DNA from: Pyrococcus sp. ST04 | GTDB taxonomy: Archaea; Methanobacteriota_B; Thermococci; Thermococcales; Thermococcaceae | NCBI RefSeq assembly: GCF_000263735.1 | Contig: NC_017946.1 | Span: forward strand, 1,529,348 to 1,593,347 | Direction: 5' to 3' | DNA length: 64,000 nt | In this document: in pieces, positions 25,476-33,021 of the stretch | Layout of the letters: each line of letters starts with the position of its first letter | Numbering within the stretch: the stretch's first letter is position 1 | Notes under the pieces: model-generated | Database searches by the model: none | The model's input: the letters and a program-made list of their open reading frames with translations, nothing else | Told to the model about the DNA's origin: nothing | Program-made: the position numbers and the translations under genes

Positions 25476-25565
25476 TCAATCCAGAGTTTTTAGGCCCCCT
25501 CTGTACGGTGCATTGCTTAAGGCCAATAAAGGAACTTCAAAATATTTAATAAAATAAGAAAACAT
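25476..25565 (-). pseudogene. cbiZ: 5' fragment of cbiZ (adenosylcobinamide amidohydrolase)
   Basis: From the ATG at 25565, preceded by a strong GGGGGGAT site, the frame reads VPLLALSNAPYRGGLKT and then stops after two more codons. LSNAPYRGG is the N-terminal signature of CbiZ. The frame ends at the left side of the TnpB element, whose insertion separates it from the C-terminal fragment at 23904-24104. The two fragments together cover only about 95 of the 200 or so residues expected from the family, so the central part has been lost. It lies downstream of gltX in the same direction. Confidence 0.75.
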
Positions 25566-25620
25566 GTAATCCCCCCTTAGTACAATAGCGCCAGCAATAA
25601 AATTATAGATGGAAAAAGCA

Positions 25621-27339
25621 TTACTTATGCGCGAAGATGGCAATGACTTTTTCTCCTTCAATCTTGTCAATTCTCACAAAGCCAAACCTTTCAAACTGTA
25701 CTATCTCATCAACTTTGACATTTGCATCTTTTTCCAAGAGGCCTCTCCTAATAATCAACTCATCCCCCTGTGGAACTATAACCTCACAAGGTCTTCCCTC
25801 TGTAACCCAGTGAATCATTCTCCACTTGTTTTCTTTGGCTATCTCGTACTCATAGCTATGGAACTTAGCCCTTATGGAATCTTCGGTTACTTCTAGCACT
25901 TCAACGTTGAAGAGATCCTTAAGCCTAACAAATCCTCCTGGCTTCAGAAGATTTAGATCATCCTTTGAAACATATATTGGCTTATCTGGAGAGAATTTAA
26001 GAACCCTATATCCCCTCTCTGGATGGTCTGGATGAAGGGGGATCTTAGCTTCGAATTCGGTGGCATTTTCTACATACATTGGTATTGGATCCGCGACAAA
26101 GAAGTATCTATTTGCTACGGGGTCTACAAGTTTCCTATTTATTGCAGCTAAGTTATCCCAGCTTATTGTAGCGTCGCTCTTCTTGAGGCCAACTTCTATT
26201 ATTAACTCCCTTATGGCCTCGGGAAGTATACCTCTCCTTCTTAATGCCCTTATTGTGCCAAGCCTTGGATCATCCCATCCAAGGTATTTTCCTTCTTCTA
26301 TTCCTTTCCTTGTCTTTGACTTGCTCAGAATAACACCCTCAATGCTTAACCTTCCATGGTGAACCGTTACCGGGTACTCCCAACCCAAGTATTCGTAAAT
26401 ATACCGTTGTCTAGTTTCATTCTCTGCATGTTCTTGTCCTCTGAATATGTGGGTGACTCCTAGTTCGTGGTCATCTATAGCAGAGGCAAAGTTATAGAGG
26501 GGCCACACCCTGTATTTATTTCCAGTTCTTGGATGGTTCGGATTGTCTATTATCCTAAGGGCAGGCCAATCTCTAACCGCTGGATTTGGATGATCTAAGT
26601 CCGTCTTTATTCTAACCACTGCCTCTCCTTCTTTGTACTCCCCGTTTAGCATCTTCTTCCATCTTTCGAGCTGAACTTCCACTGGTTCATCCCTGTGCGG
26701 ACAGGGGATTCCCTTATCACGAAGTTCCCTGAACTTCTCAGGCGGACAGGTGCAGACATAAGCCTTTCCCATTCTTATAAGCTTCTCAGCGTAGGTATAG
26801 TATATCTCCAGCCTATCACTAGCATATACTATCTCATCGGGTTCTATACCTAGCCACTTAAGGTCTTCTATTATCATTTCATAGAAGATTGGCTCGGGTC
26901 TCTTCACCTTTGGATCTGTATCATCAAACCTTAGGATGAATTTTCCACCGTACATTTTAGCGTATTCATAACTTAAAATTGCTGCCCTTGCATTTCCTAA
27001 GTGGAATGCACCGTCAGGGTTCGGTGCAAAGCGCGTAACGACCTTACCCTTTTCTGCCTTCGGAAGAGGTGGAAGACCCTTCTTTTCTTCTCTCTTCTCT
27101 GCCTTCTTTTCAAAATATTCAGGATAGATTTCTCTGAGCCTTTTAATCTGCTCATCTATGCTCATCCTATTAACGTTCTCAACAACCTCGTTTACTATTG
27201 GAACTATCTCCCTTGCCTTTGGTCTCAATTCTGGATTCTCACCAAGTATTTTACCTATAACTGCCTTTGGATTAGCTTTACCATCGTGCTCTATCGCATT
27301 TATCAATGCGTACTTCAGTGCTATCCTCTCAACATCCAT
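25621..27339 (-). CDS. gltX: Glutamyl-tRNA synthetase, archaeal type
   Basis: This 572-residue class I aminoacyl-tRNA synthetase charges tRNA-Glu. After an N-terminal helical extension typical of archaeal/eukaryotic GluRS come TRFAPNPDGAFHLGNARAAI (HIGH motif as HLGN), FDDTDP, and VILSKSKTRKG (KMSKS equivalent). CTCPPEKF with CPHRDEP could hold a zinc ion. The C-terminal third is the beta-barrel anticodon-binding type of GlnRS/archaeal GluRS. The ATG at 27339 follows AGGTGGCG; a longer GTG start at 27348 is unlikely. Confidence 0.97.
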   Translation of the reverse strand: MDVERIALKYALINAIEHDGKANPKAVIGKILGENPELRPKAREIVPIVNEVVENVNRMSIDEQIKRLREIYPEYFEKKAEKREEKKGLPPLPKAEKGKVVTRFAPNPDGAFHLGNARAAILSYEYAKMYGGKFILRFDDTDPKVKRPEPIFYEMIIEDLKWLGIEPDEIVYASDRLEIYYTYAEKLIRMGKAYVCTCPPEKFRELRDKGIPCPHRDEPVEVQLERWKKMLNGEYKEGEAVVRIKTDLDHPNPAVRDWPALRIIDNPNHPRTGNKYRVWPLYNFASAIDDHELGVTHIFRGQEHAENETRQRYIYEYLGWEYPVTVHHGRLSIEGVILSKSKTRKGIEEGKYLGWDDPRLGTIRALRRRGILPEAIRELIIEVGLKKSDATISWDNLAAINRKLVDPVANRYFFVADPIPMYVENATEFEAKIPLHPDHPERGYRVLKFSPDKPIYVSKDDLNLLKPGGFVRLKDLFNVEVLEVTEDSIRAKFHSYEYEIAKENKWRMIHWVTEGRPCEVIVPQGDELIIRRGLLEKDANVKVDEIVQFERFGFVRIDKIEGEKVIAIFAHK

Positions 27340-27448
27340 AATCGCCACCTAAAGTTTTGGGGGTTTATGCGAATATAAATCTTCGCCGAAGTTTTAGAAA
27401 CGAAAGGTTAATAAAATTTTAAGAGAACTATAAACTGGGTGAGTGAAG

Positions 27449-27793
27449 ATGGTTCACGAGTACATTAAGGAGAGGATGAAGGAGTTCTCAAAAGAAGAGA
27501 AGGAGAGGAGATACAAGTACCTCGGAAAAGAGGTTATAGATGTTGGAGATCCAGGACTGGACAGCATACCAGAGTTCTACGGAATAGCCAACGCTATATG
27601 GAGAGATTGGAAAAACGGTGAGATAAGCACTAAAACGGCAATCGGAAGATTAGCTCTCCTCAAGTTACTAACATACAAGAGCAAGAATAAGAAGATAAAG
27701 GACATTCCAGAAGAGGAGCTTGAGGAAGTTAGAAAGTTCATAGACTACGTAATCCAGGTTATCGAAAACGAAAGCAGAAGAGGTCAGCGATAG
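27449..27793 (+). CDS. Hypothetical protein, 114 residues
   Basis: This small, highly charged and mostly helical protein is not recognised. Landmarks are HEYIKERMKEFSKEEKERRY, GDPGLDSIPEFYGIANAIW and ISTKTAIGRLALLKLLTYKS. The ATG at 27449 follows GGTGAG. The clean codon pattern and Trp/Gly-containing core suggest a real cytosolic protein. It is read divergently from gltX. Its 3' end overlaps the antisense C/D box sRNA at 27782-27835 by about ten bases. Confidence 0.75.
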   Translation: MVHEYIKERMKEFSKEEKERRYKYLGKEVIDVGDPGLDSIPEFYGIANAIWRDWKNGEISTKTAIGRLALLKLLTYKSKNKKIKDIPEEELEEVRKFIDYVIQVIENESRRGQR

Positions 27794-27835
27794 CTGGTTT
27801 CATCACGCTTCAGTCCCGAAACCGGTCATCATCCC
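27782..27835 (-). ncRNA. C/D box guide sRNA with two 23S rRNA guides
   Basis: Read on the minus strand the order is GGG, C box ATGATGA (27826-27832), guide CCGGTTTCGGGA, D' box CTGA (27810-27813), spacer AGC, C' box GTGATGA (27800-27806), guide AACCAGCTATCG, D box CTGA (27784-27787), CC. Both guides are exactly 12 nt. The D guide complements GATAGCTGGTT and the D' guide complements CCCGAAACCGG, both of which I recall as conserved in 23S rRNA domain II (about E. coli positions 815 and 670). The methylated bases would be the A of GAUA and the G of CCCGAAA. It lies antisense to the stop codon of the small ORF ending at 27793. Confidence 0.9.
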
Positions 27836-27952
27836 AAACATTTAGAAATGCACGTTCATTTAAACTTTTCTTGTTAAGATTGCTCTACAAAACCTGAGGT
27901 TTTAAACTCCAACATTTTTATGTTCTGCTCAAATAGTGAGTTGGGTGGTTCA

Positions 27953-28074
27953 ATGAATCCCATGGCAAAGGCGTTTGAGGAGGCTAAAAAGAATCCAAGG
28001 TTAAGGAAAAAGCTAAACATATTGCCATGAACAGGGAAATAATGAAAAAGGAGCTCGAGATGCTGTTCACCTAG
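27953..28074 (+). pseudogene. Frameshifted small gene, about 40 residues if restored
   Basis: An ATG after GGGTGGTTCA opens the frame MNPMAKAFEEAKKNPRLRKK, which stops soon after. Shifting one base at the AAAAA run (28007-28011) continues as AKHIAMNREIMKKELEMLFT to the TAG at 28072-28074. The joined product would be a Lys/Glu-rich helical microprotein of about 40 residues. Cause unknown: a real frameshift, a programmed shift, or a one-base sequencing error in the A run. It is too short for standard gene callers, and the end overlaps the convergent membrane-protein gene. Confidence 0.5.
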
Positions 28075-28351
28075 TATAAAAGGACATCATGAAGATCCCG
28101 AGTATCAGACAAACTATCCAGACTACGGCAGATTTTGCTATATATCCCTTTTCTTCTTCGCTAATACCAATTATCCCAACCTTAACTATAAGTGCTGGTA
28201 GGTACAGAACCAGGGAGGGAATTAAAATTAGAGCTAGGAGAGCAGCAACTCCACTTCCTTGAATTCCACTTGTCTTAGCAGCACTTCCTAGAATACCTGT
28301 TGTAATAGAGCCAAAAACTGGCAAAACTGCTAAGAGATAAAGCAACTTCAT
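28067..28351 (-). CDS. Small membrane protein, 94 residues
   Basis: No family is recognised. From the ATG at 28351, preceded by GGTGAGTGGA, the protein has three hydrophobic segments: KLLYLLAVLPVFGSI at the start, VAALLALILIPSLVLYLPAL in the middle and VVWIVCLILGIFMMSF near the end. A short charged loop (GISEEEKGYIAKS) separates the last two. It is probably an integral membrane protein of three helices. The longer frame to 28390 lacks a good ribosome binding site. Confidence 0.7.
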   Translation of the reverse strand: MKLLYLLAVLPVFGSITTGILGSAAKTSGIQGSGVAALLALILIPSLVLYLPALIVKVGIIGISEEEKGYIAKSAVVWIVCLILGIFMMSFYTR

Positions 28352-28421
28352 TCCACTCACCGTTAATATAAATTTGAAAAAATTAAACATAAAACTTTAA
28401 TAACATTTCTTAAACCTTTGG

Positions 28422-28898
28422 TTATACTTTACTATGTGCAACTCTAGTTCCCCAAAAAGCAACTTCTCTTCCTGGCTTTAAATCGTTAGAGTACAGAATA
28501 TCCGAGTACTCACCCCTAGATACAAAGTAGATTTTCATTCTTTCAAGCTTCTTAACGCCAGCTATCACCATTTTACTCTTAAGCTCTTCACTTCTAATGA
28601 ACCTTATTATAGCCGTAAATCTTTCCTCGGTTTGCATATCCATTAATGTTCCTATGTACGTCGACGGCTCCCCATATGCTATTCCAAAAACATCGATTCC
28701 TTCAGGCTTTTCCATATCAAAATCTGCCTTTTCTGTATGGAATTCAAACACTCCTCTAGCTATCTCTGGACTCGATGTAACAAAGTTTTCTATGGCTATC
28801 CCATCCCTAACATTATATACATCAAACCTCCTAACGAACATCAAATTCCTAAGTTTTTTCGAAAAGAATATTAACTTTTTGGAAATTTTCTTGAACAT
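28422..28898 (-). CDS. Hypothetical protein, up to 158 residues
   Basis: This soluble alpha/beta protein is not recognised. Visible stretches are VYNVRDGIAIENFVTSS, IDVFGIAYGEPSTYIGTLMD and GREVAFWGTRVAH. The start is uncertain: the ATG at 28898 gives a basic hydrophobic leader with no clear RBS, while the ATG at 28841 follows TTAGGAATT and gives 139 residues, which I slightly prefer. It is followed by the small membrane protein in the same direction and preceded by tRNA-Val. Confidence 0.65.
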   Translation of the reverse strand: MFKKISKKLIFFSKKLRNLMFVRRFDVYNVRDGIAIENFVTSSPEIARGVFEFHTEKADFDMEKPEGIDVFGIAYGEPSTYIGTLMDMQTEERFTAIIRFIRSEELKSKMVIAGVKKLERMKIYFVSRGEYSDILYSNDLKPGREVAFWGTRVAHSKV

Positions 28899-28944
28899 GT
28901 TCCAAAAAAGTAACTAAATAAAACTTCTAAGGTTAACAGAATTC

Positions 28945-29022
28945 TGGTGGGCCCGCGGGGATTTGAACCCCGGACCTCCGCCTTGTGAGGGCGGCGTCAT
29001 AACCAGTCTAGACCACGGGCCC
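28945..29022 (-). tRNA. tRNA-Val (anticodon CAC)
   Basis: The minus strand reads GGGCCCG for the acceptor 5' side, a D arm around GACTGGTTATGA, the anticodon stem CCGCC/GGCGG enclosing loop CTCACAA (anticodon CAC, codon GUG, valine), a T arm with GGTTCAAATCC, and CGGGCCC closing the acceptor, followed by A and an encoded CCA. All four stems pair. It contains no intron. Confidence 0.95.
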
Positions 29023-29127
29023 ATTCTCAATTCCGATGATGAAGGGTGGGTATTTAAGAATTTCGAAAGTTAATGAAGCGAAAGCCATTTATACATACTT
29101 TTGTCAATTGCCCATTGGGGGAAAGTA

Positions 29128-29841
29128 ATGAATCAACTCGAGGCCATGAAAGAAAAACTCAAGGTCATTAGAATGCTTAGAGTTCTAAAGAAAACCTATA
29201 CATACGAGGAGCTTTCAAAAATCACTGGTCTCCCAATTACAGTTCTCAACAGATACGTAAGGGGAAAAGTTTTACCAAGTGTTGAGAGGGCGAGAGAACT
29301 TACCGAAAAGCTTTCTCCGTACATAAACCTCGAGGATGAAGTAAAGAGGAGGCTAAAGTATGACTCATTTGGGTTCTTTGACACTATGAGCGTTTTGAGT
29401 GACACAAATCTCCTTGCTCTTATAGCTGAAGAAGTTGCCTTGAGATACATAAAAACGGGTGTAAGTAAGGTTCTAACGGCCGCAACTGATGGAATTCCCC
29501 TAGCAGTTCATATTGCCAATGAGCTTGGAATAGACGTTGTATACGCAAAGAAGAAAAAAGAAGTTGGGGTTACAAAGTTTTACGAGGTCAACTATGTTCC
29601 GAGTGCCTCGGGAAGTATAACCACGCTGTATTTACCTGCATGGGCATTAAAGAGAGGGGAGAGAGTTCTGATAGTGGATGACGTCATAAGAAGTGGGGAG
29701 ACTCAGAGAGCATTGCTAGAACTTTGTAGACAGGCGGATGCAACTCCCGTTGGGATGTTCTTCCTCATAAGCGTTGGGGATGTAATTGACAAACTCAGGG
29801 AGGAGTATAACATTCCAGTAGATGCACTTGTTAGGCTCTAA
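29128..29841 (+). CDS. GfcR-like regulator: HTH plus orotate-phosphoribosyltransferase-like domain
   Basis: This 237-residue protein has two parts. Residues 1-75 hold a helix-turn-helix (YTYEELSKITGLPITVLNRY, then RGKVLPSVERA). The rest is a phosphoribosyltransferase-like domain with the PRPP-binding motif RVLIVDDVIRSGET and a TAATDGIPLAVHIA loop. This is the plan of GfcR-type archaeal regulators, which have been studied in haloarchaea as controllers of glycolytic genes and may sense a phosphorylated sugar or PRPP. Targets here are unknown. The ATG at 29128 follows GGGGGAAAG. It ends convergent with the Lrp gene, overlapping by four bases. Confidence 0.88.
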   Translation: MNQLEAMKEKLKVIRMLRVLKKTYTYEELSKITGLPITVLNRYVRGKVLPSVERARELTEKLSPYINLEDEVKRRLKYDSFGFFDTMSVLSDTNLLALIAEEVALRYIKTGVSKVLTAATDGIPLAVHIANELGIDVVYAKKKKEVGVTKFYEVNYVPSASGSITTLYLPAWALKRGERVLIVDDVIRSGETQRALLELCRQADATPVGMFFLISVGDVIDKLREEYNIPVDALVRL

Positions 29842-30284
29842 GGCTCGAGTCTAAAATCTTCCTTTACTATTTCCAGCGCAACATGAGTGTTTGTTTTTTC
29901 AACGCCATCTATACTTAAAACACTCTTTACGAATCTGTTCATATCTTCCCTATTCCTAAATTTTGCAACGACTATTATGTCATACTCTCCAGTTACATCA
30001 TACACACAAGTTACGTGTTTATCTTTCGCTATTATTCTCTCTATTTCCCTAATTTTCTTTCCTTGGGCTTTTATTCCTATTATCGTTGTTAATTCGTAAC
30101 CTATGACCTCATAGTTTAGCTTTACAGTAAAACCCTGGATAATTCCCGAATCTTCAAGCTTCTTTATTCTATTGTAAATCGTTCCAACAGCTACATTTAA
30201 TTCCTTGGCTATTTCTCTATACGACGTTCTTGAGTCCCTTAGTAAAATGCTGAGTATTTTCCTGTCCAAATCGTCTAGCTCCAT
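29838..30284 (-). CDS. Lrp/AsnC family transcriptional regulator
   Basis: This 148-residue feast/famine regulator starts MELDDLDRKILSILLRDSRT, followed by the helix-turn-helix (YREIAKELNVAVGTIYNRIK) and a C-terminal RAM ligand domain with VTGEYDIIVVAKFRNREDM. The ATG at 30284 follows GTGGGGAAT. Its start lies 68 bases inside the end of the upstream YkgJ-type gene, in a different frame. Lrp proteins bind amino acids and act as repressors or activators; the target set here is unknown. Confidence 0.93.
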   Translation of the reverse strand: MELDDLDRKILSILLRDSRTSYREIAKELNVAVGTIYNRIKKLEDSGIIQGFTVKLNYEVIGYELTTIIGIKAQGKKIREIERIIAKDKHVTCVYDVTGEYDIIVVAKFRNREDMNRFVKSVLSIDGVEKTNTHVALEIVKEDFRLEP

Positions 30285-30765
30285 ATTCCCCACCCATTTC
30301 CTTGATAACTTCACCAAAGTACTTTGGGATTATCTCCTCTATAGGCTCACCATCAGGATGATTTATTCCTGGGCAGATTTTATCTCTCTTCACATATATT
30401 TCAAGTTTCTCCCCATGCTTCACTAACACGAAAGGATAGAGCTTACATGCCAGAGGTCTATGTTCATATATGGTACACTTTTTCGTTTCTGGGTCGAGGA
30501 AGACACAAGCATCGTCAAAAGGCCTCTTTCTCATTCCGTAACCCAGGAATTTTGGACCTCTATAGAACATTTTTGTGAAGTCCACAAAGTATTCTTCATC
30601 GTATCCAAGAGCTTTTATCCTCTCAATGTCCTCCTCTCTAAGAGGGATGTCATTTTCTATACAACATCTTGCACAGTACTCTATACACTTAAACCTGAAA
30701 TCCTTTTTAATTACCTCAAGTTCCCCTGTTTTGACGTTTAATACCGCTATCAGCTCCTTCTCCAT
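30217..30765 (-). CDS. YkgJ-type cysteine-cluster protein
   Basis: This 182-residue protein is of the YkgJ/CxxCxxxxC family, thought to bind zinc or an Fe-S cluster. The cysteine pattern is FKCIEYCARCCIENDIPL, then DDACVFLDPETKKCTIY, RPLACKLYPF and DKICPGINHP. The ATG at 30765 follows GGTGAGATT. The protein ends with about 23 residues (EYGARRFGQENTQHFTKGL) encoded over the start of the Lrp gene, a long overlap for this genome. Its role is unknown. Confidence 0.85.
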   Translation of the reverse strand: MEKELIAVLNVKTGELEVIKKDFRFKCIEYCARCCIENDIPLREEDIERIKALGYDEEYFVDFTKMFYRGPKFLGYGMRKRPFDDACVFLDPETKKCTIYEHRPLACKLYPFVLVKHGEKLEIYVKRDKICPGINHPDGEPIEEIIPKYFGEVIKEMGGEYGARRFGQENTQHFTKGLKNVV

Positions 30766-30776
30766 TAATCTCACCA

Positions 30777-31010
30777 TTAATAAGAGCTTGCAATTAGGGT
30801 TTCACTTATTTCTATTCCAGGGATTTTTCTTAGAACTGAATCATGGAATTCATCGAGTGCTTTTATACCATCAACAGATATCCTTAAGATTATATCATAG
30901 TCACCATAAACCTTGTATATTTCTTTAACTTCTGGCCTTTCCTTAAGTTTTCTATAGACCTCTTCCTCCCGTCCAGGATGGATTACTAAGAGTATGAACA
31001 CATCCATCAC
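30777..31010 (-). CDS. Stand-alone Lrp-type ligand-binding (RAM) domain
   Basis: This 77-residue protein consists only of the alpha/beta RAM domain seen at the C terminus of Lrp/AsnC regulators, with no DNA-binding part. [38 protein letters not shown] and [11 protein letters not shown] are the telling strands. Such proteins can form mixed rings with Lrp regulators. It overlaps the end of the SRP54 gene as ATGA and lies just before the YkgJ and Lrp genes, so pairing with the nearby Lrp regulator is a reasonable guess. Confidence 0.85.
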   Translation of the reverse strand: MMDVFILLVIHPGREEEVYRKLKERPEVKEIYKVYGDYDIILRISVDGIKALDEFHDSVLRKIPGIEISETLIASSY

Positions 31011-32338
31011 ATACCAAACCTCCTTGCAAGCCTTGCAAGTTGTCTTTTGTTCATGCTCTTGAAAAATTTCTTCATCTGCTTATACTGATTTAATAATTCC
31101 CTAACGTCTCTTATTGAAGTTCCGGAACCCCTAGCTATCCTTTTAATCCTTGAGTAGTTGATTATATCAGGATTCATAAGTTCCTCCTCAGTCATAGAAT
31201 CCATGATGACTTTGAATTTCCTTAACCTTTCTTCTCCAACTGAGATAAGCTCGTCAGGCAGTGAATAGCCAAGCCCAGGGATCATCCTGAGGATTTGCTT
31301 AAGGGGGCCCATTTTCCTCATAGCCTCTAACTGGGCGTACATGTCCTTGAGAGTGAACTTGCCTTTTAGGAATCTTTCAACGTCCTCCTCACTGAGTTCA
31401 ATTTCCTTTTCAACTTCTTTAAACTTCTCAAGCAATCCTTGAATGTCTCCAAGGCCTAAAAGCCTTGAAACAAATCTTGCGGGATCAAATGGCTCTAAGT
31501 CATCTATCTTTTCTCCAACACCAATAAACTTTATTGGAGCCCCAGTTGCGGCTACTGCGGATAAAGCACCACCACCCTTAGCACTACCATCCAGCTTTGT
31601 CACGATTATTGATCCTATTGGAGTTGCTTCTTTGAATGCTAAAGCCTGATTGTAAGCCTGCTGTCCAATCGTTCCATCTATGACCAATATAACTTCATGG
31701 GGATTTATCGCCTCACTTATCTGCCTCATCTCCTCTATTAGATCTTTCTCTTCCTTGTGTCTTCCAGCGGTATCTACTATTATTAGGTCAACTCCCTTTG
31801 ACTTGAAATGTTCAACTCCCTCTTTGGCAAGCTTTATTGCATCTTTTTCTTTAGGATCCCCAAAGACTTCTATGTGATAAGGATCAAGTAGTTGCTTCAG
31901 CTGGTGATATGCCCCTGGTCTCCAAGTGTCAGAACATACGACGCCAACTTTATAGCCCCTCTTTTGGAAGTACCTCGCAAGCTTTGCGACTGTCGTTGTT
32001 TTACCGCTTCCCTGAATTCCGACCATTAGTAAAATTGTGGGCTTCGCCCTTATCTCTATAGGTCTTGCCTCGGTGCCGAGTAGCTTTGTTAGCTCCTCAT
32101 AAACTATCTTTATTATGTGTTCTTTCCTTGATATTCCAGCAGGAGGCTTTTCCTCTAGGGCTCTTCTTTGGATTTCTTTTGTGAGCTTTAAAACTAATCT
32201 AACGTTAACGTCAGCCTGAATCAGAGCCCTTTGAATATCCCTAACAACTTCCTTAATTAGTGCTTCATCAACACTCCCCGCTCTCGCTATCTTCTTAAGG
32301 GCATTGCTGAGTGCCTTACCTAATGTGTCTAGAACCAT
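31007..32338 (-). CDS. ffh: Signal recognition particle protein SRP54
   Basis: This 443-residue GTPase of the signal recognition particle binds 7S RNA and signal sequences. N domain to about residue 95; G domain with [39 protein letters not shown] and [15 protein letters not shown]; methionine-rich M domain from about residue 300, with [12 protein letters not shown], and [20 protein letters not shown] at the end. Length is normal. Its receptor FtsY is encoded at 3294-4262. The stop overlaps the next small gene as ATGA. Confidence 0.97.
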   Translation of the reverse strand: MVLDTLGKALSNALKKIARAGSVDEALIKEVVRDIQRALIQADVNVRLVLKLTKEIQRRALEEKPPAGISRKEHIIKIVYEELTKLLGTEARPIEIRAKPTILLMVGIQGSGKTTTVAKLARYFQKRGYKVGVVCSDTWRPGAYHQLKQLLDPYHIEVFGDPKEKDAIKLAKEGVEHFKSKGVDLIIVDTAGRHKEEKDLIEEMRQISEAINPHEVILVIDGTIGQQAYNQALAFKEATPIGSIIVTKLDGSAKGGGALSAVAATGAPIKFIGVGEKIDDLEPFDPARFVSRLLGLGDIQGLLEKFKEVEKEIELSEEDVERFLKGKFTLKDMYAQLEAMRKMGPLKQILRMIPGLGYSLPDELISVGEERLRKFKVIMDSMTEEELMNPDIINYSRIKRIARGSGTSIRDVRELLNQYKQMKKFFKSMNKRQLARLARRFGM

Positions 32339-32376
32339 TTCTCTTCACCAACCAATTTATTGAGAGAAGTGTGGGC

Positions 32377-32988
32377 TTATAAAAGCTCGTGCTCCACTAA
32401 GGCCACAATGTCCTTGTGAACATCTTCTATGCTGGCCATTGCATTAACTATTTTCATCTCCGGAAACATCTCAGCAAGTTTGAGATAGTTCTGCCTTACT
32501 CTTTTCTGAAGTTCCACAAGCTTATCAAATTCCGTCGCACCACCTCTAACTTTTATTCGCCTTATGCTTTCCTTAGTTGGAAGATCCAGAAGGATAGCGA
32601 GATTTGGCCTTATTGCAAACTCATTAATCTTAATAAGCCATTCAAGGCTAAGCCCTCTGGCCCACTGATAGGCGAGGGAAGAGTAAAAATACCTGTCACA
32701 TATTACAACCTTTCCCTCTTGAAGGGCTGGCTCGATAACCCTTTTGACGTGTTCTGCCCTATCAGCGGCAAAGAGCAGGGCTTCAGTTTCATAACTGACC
32801 CTTGAGCCATCTATTATTCCTCCTTCAACGATTAACTTCCTTATAATTTTCCCCAAATCACTATCTGTTGGCTCTTTGGTCAAAACTACCTCGTATCCTC
32901 TCTCTTCAAACCACTCTGCAAGGAGTTTGGCCTGAGTACTCTTTCCTGAACCATCAATGCCTTCAAACACTATAAAGATACCACTCAT
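32377..32988 (-). CDS. tmk: Thymidylate kinase
   Basis: This 203-residue P-loop kinase phosphorylates dTMP to d[22 protein letters not shown] is the Walker A region. [14 protein letters not shown] is the acceptor-binding DR/E loop of the family, [20 protein letters not shown] follows, and [12 protein letters not shown] forms the lid. The ATG at 32988 follows AGGTGATTC; a TTG/GTG-type start nine bases upstream is less likely. It lies between srp54 and the phosphohexomutase-like gene in the leftward run. Confidence 0.95.
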   Translation of the reverse strand: MSGIFIVFEGIDGSGKSTQAKLLAEWFEERGYEVVLTKEPTDSDLGKIIRKLIVEGGIIDGSRVSYETEALLFAADRAEHVKRVIEPALQEGKVVICDRYFYSSLAYQWARGLSLEWLIKINEFAIRPNLAILLDLPTKESIRRIKVRGGATEFDKLVELQKRVRQNYLKLAEMFPEMKIVNAMASIEDVHKDIVALVEHELL

Positions 32989-33021
32989 TTGAATCACCAG
33001 AATGAAAAGTACAAAAGAATG

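Larger units (their letters stand above)
24105..25490 (-). mobile_element. TnpB-only IS200/IS605-type element inserted in cbiZ
   Basis: The element holds one tnpB gene and no Y1 transposase (tnpA), so it would depend on TnpA supplied from elsewhere. Its right end (left in window coordinates) is inferred at 24105. There a GC-rich segment ending GGGGAGGAGGTCA on the minus strand meets cbiZ coding sequence. The other boundary is less exact, within about 25465-25490, between cbiZ codons and the tnpB RBS. I see no target duplication or terminal inverted repeats, which fits this family. Confidence 0.75.

Noticed and set aside
24080-25570. A CRISPR array or other repeat cluster near tnpB
   Set aside because: No spaced direct repeats are visible; the GC-rich segment is the element end with one hairpin.
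29030-29090. A third C/D box sRNA starting at GATGATGA near 29033
   Set aside because: A C-like box exists but no D or D' box follows within the needed distance.
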